Shown here in pieces: positions 5,598-6,404 of a DNA stretch of 6,404 nt. Source of the stretch: JBCBTD01 sp039818825 (GTDB taxonomy: Bacteria; Pseudomonadota; Alphaproteobacteria; Geminicoccales; Geminicoccaceae); NCBI GenBank assembly GCA_039818825.1, contig JBCBTD010000119.1, forward strand, positions 1-6,404. Reading direction: 5' to 3'. Made by a program: the position numbers and the translations under genes. Positions within the stretch are counted from its first letter, which is position 1. Every line of letters starts with the position of its first letter. Under the pieces are notes generated by a model. The model did not search any database. It was not told the origin of the DNA and worked only from the letters and a program-made list of their open reading frames with translations.

Positions 5598-6404
5598 TTG
5601 GCAGGCGAGCGAGTGACGGTGATCGGCGGCGGCCTCGCCGGTTCCGAGGCGGCATTCCAGCTCGCTCGGGCCGGCGTCCCGGTGCGCCTGGTCGAAATGC
5701 GGCCGGTCCGAGCGACGGCAGCGCACAAGACGGATCGTCTTGCCGAATTGGTGTGCTCCAACTCGTTCCGCTCGGACGATGCGCTGAACAACGCGGTGGG
5801 CCTGCTCCACGAGGAGATGCGGCGCCTCGGCTCGCTGATCATGGCGATGGGCGACGCCCACAAGGTGCCCGCCGGTGGCGCGCTCGCGGTCGATCGCGAG
5901 GGCTTCGCGGCGGCCGTCGAAGCGGCGTTGCACGCCGAACCGTTGATCGAGATCGTGCGCGAGGAGGTGACGGCCCTGCCCCCTGCAGCAGACGGTCTCG
6001 CCATCGTCGCCACCGGGCCGCTGACCTCCGAACCCCTCGCTCGGTCGATCATCGACGCGACCGGCCAAGACCAGCTCGCATTCTTCGATGCCATCGCACC
6101 CATCGTCCACAAGGACTCGATCGATTTCGACGTCGCCTGGTTCCAGTCGCGCTACGACAAGTCGGGGCCCGGAGGCAGCGGCAAGGACTACGTGAACTGC
6201 CCGATGGACGAGGCGACCTATCTCGGCTTCGTCCAAGCGCTGCTCGATGGCGACAAGCACGACTTCAAAGAGTGGGAGGCGAGCACGCCCTATTTCGAGG
6301 GTTGCTTGCCCATCGAGGTGATGGCCGAACGCGGGCGCGAGACGCTGCGCCATGGGCCCCTCAAGCCCGTGGGGCTCACCAATCCCCATGCGCCGGATGT
6401 GAAG
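5598..6404 (+). CDS. trmFO: Methylenetetrahydrofolate-tRNA-(uracil(54)-C5)-methyltransferase TrmFO, 3'-truncated by the window edge
   Basis: The first 269 residues of TrmFO are present; the family is about 440-475 residues, so the gene continues past 6404 in frame with no stop. TrmFO makes 5-methyluridine at U54 in the tRNA T-loop, taking carbon from 5,10-methylenetetrahydrofolate and using FADH2. Visible motifs are the FAD-binding 'VTVIGGGLAGSEAA' (6-19), 'EMRP' (33-36), 'HKTD' (43-46), 'LVCSNSFRSD' (51-60) with Cys53 matching the catalytic-region Cys53 of the Bacillus subtilis enzyme, 'ATGPLTS' (138-144), 'DYVNCPM' (197-203) and 'FEGCLPIEVMAERG' (233-246), whose Cys236 should match the second catalytic Cys (B. 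subtilis Cys226). A glycine-rich 'GPGGSG' (190-195) precedes DYVNCPM, as in alphaproteobacterial members. TTG at 5598 is chosen for its AGGAGG. The long frame antisense to this gene is a composition artefact. Confidence 0.97.
   Translation, partial: MAGERVTVIGGGLAGSEAAFQLARAGVPVRLVEMRPVRATAAHKTDRLAELVCSNSFRSDDALNNAVGLLHEEMRRLGSLIMAMGDAHKVPAGGALAVDREGFAAAVEAALHAEPLIEIVREEVTALPPAADGLAIVATGPLTSEPLARSIIDATGQDQLAFFDAIAPIVHKDSIDFDVAWFQSRYDKSGPGGSGKDYVNCPMDEATYLGFVQALLDGDKHDFKEWEASTPYFEGCLPIEVMAERGRETLRHGPLKPVGLTNPHAPDVK

Noticed and set aside
5496..6389. A 297-codon open frame on the minus strand.
   Set aside because: It is fully antisense to trmFO, whose plus-strand product has clear family motifs; the antisense product shows none.

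Overview
The window is a compact, very GC-rich piece of bacterial chromosome made of housekeeping and cell-envelope genes. The gene set points to an alphaproteobacterium. TrmFO, a folate-dependent tRNA methyltransferase, is shared mainly by Firmicutes, alphaproteobacteria and a few other groups. A rsmI-yraN pair next to an LppC/LpoA-like lipoprotein gene is also a familiar alphaproteobacterial arrangement. The GC content would fit a Rhodospirillales-like lineage, but that is a guess from composition. No mobile element, CRISPR array, tRNA or rRNA was seen.

Layout from left to right. (1) The 3' part of an AsmA-family envelope protein gene on the + strand (1-1884, start outside the window). (2) A minus-strand pair transcribed towards it: rsmI (2230-3096), then yraN (1874-2233). 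They are coupled by a 4-base GTGA overlap, and yraN overlaps the AsmA 3' end by 11 bases. (3) Diverging from rsmI with only 15 bases between start codons, an LppC/LpoA-like lipoprotein gene (3112-4323, +). (4) Converging on that gene with a 5-base gap, a second minus-strand pair: a DUF985 cupin gene (5086-5514), then a short-chain dehydrogenase/reductase gene (4329-5099). (5) After an 83-base divergent spacer, the first 269 codons of trmFO (5598-6404, +), which runs off the right edge.

Functionally, three genes concern RNA modification or nucleic-acid handling (rsmI, trmFO and possibly yraN) and two concern the envelope (AsmA-like and LppC-like). The SDR has the Asp-Tyr-Lys active site of pteridine reductases (PTR1/FolM) rather than the usual Ser-Tyr-Lys, so a pterin or folate reductase role is likely. 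That would put it beside trmFO, which uses methylenetetrahydrofolate.

Only about 103 of 6404 bases lie outside the called genes. Apart from the SDR active site and the extreme packing, the region looks ordinary. I found no convincing evidence of a new system.
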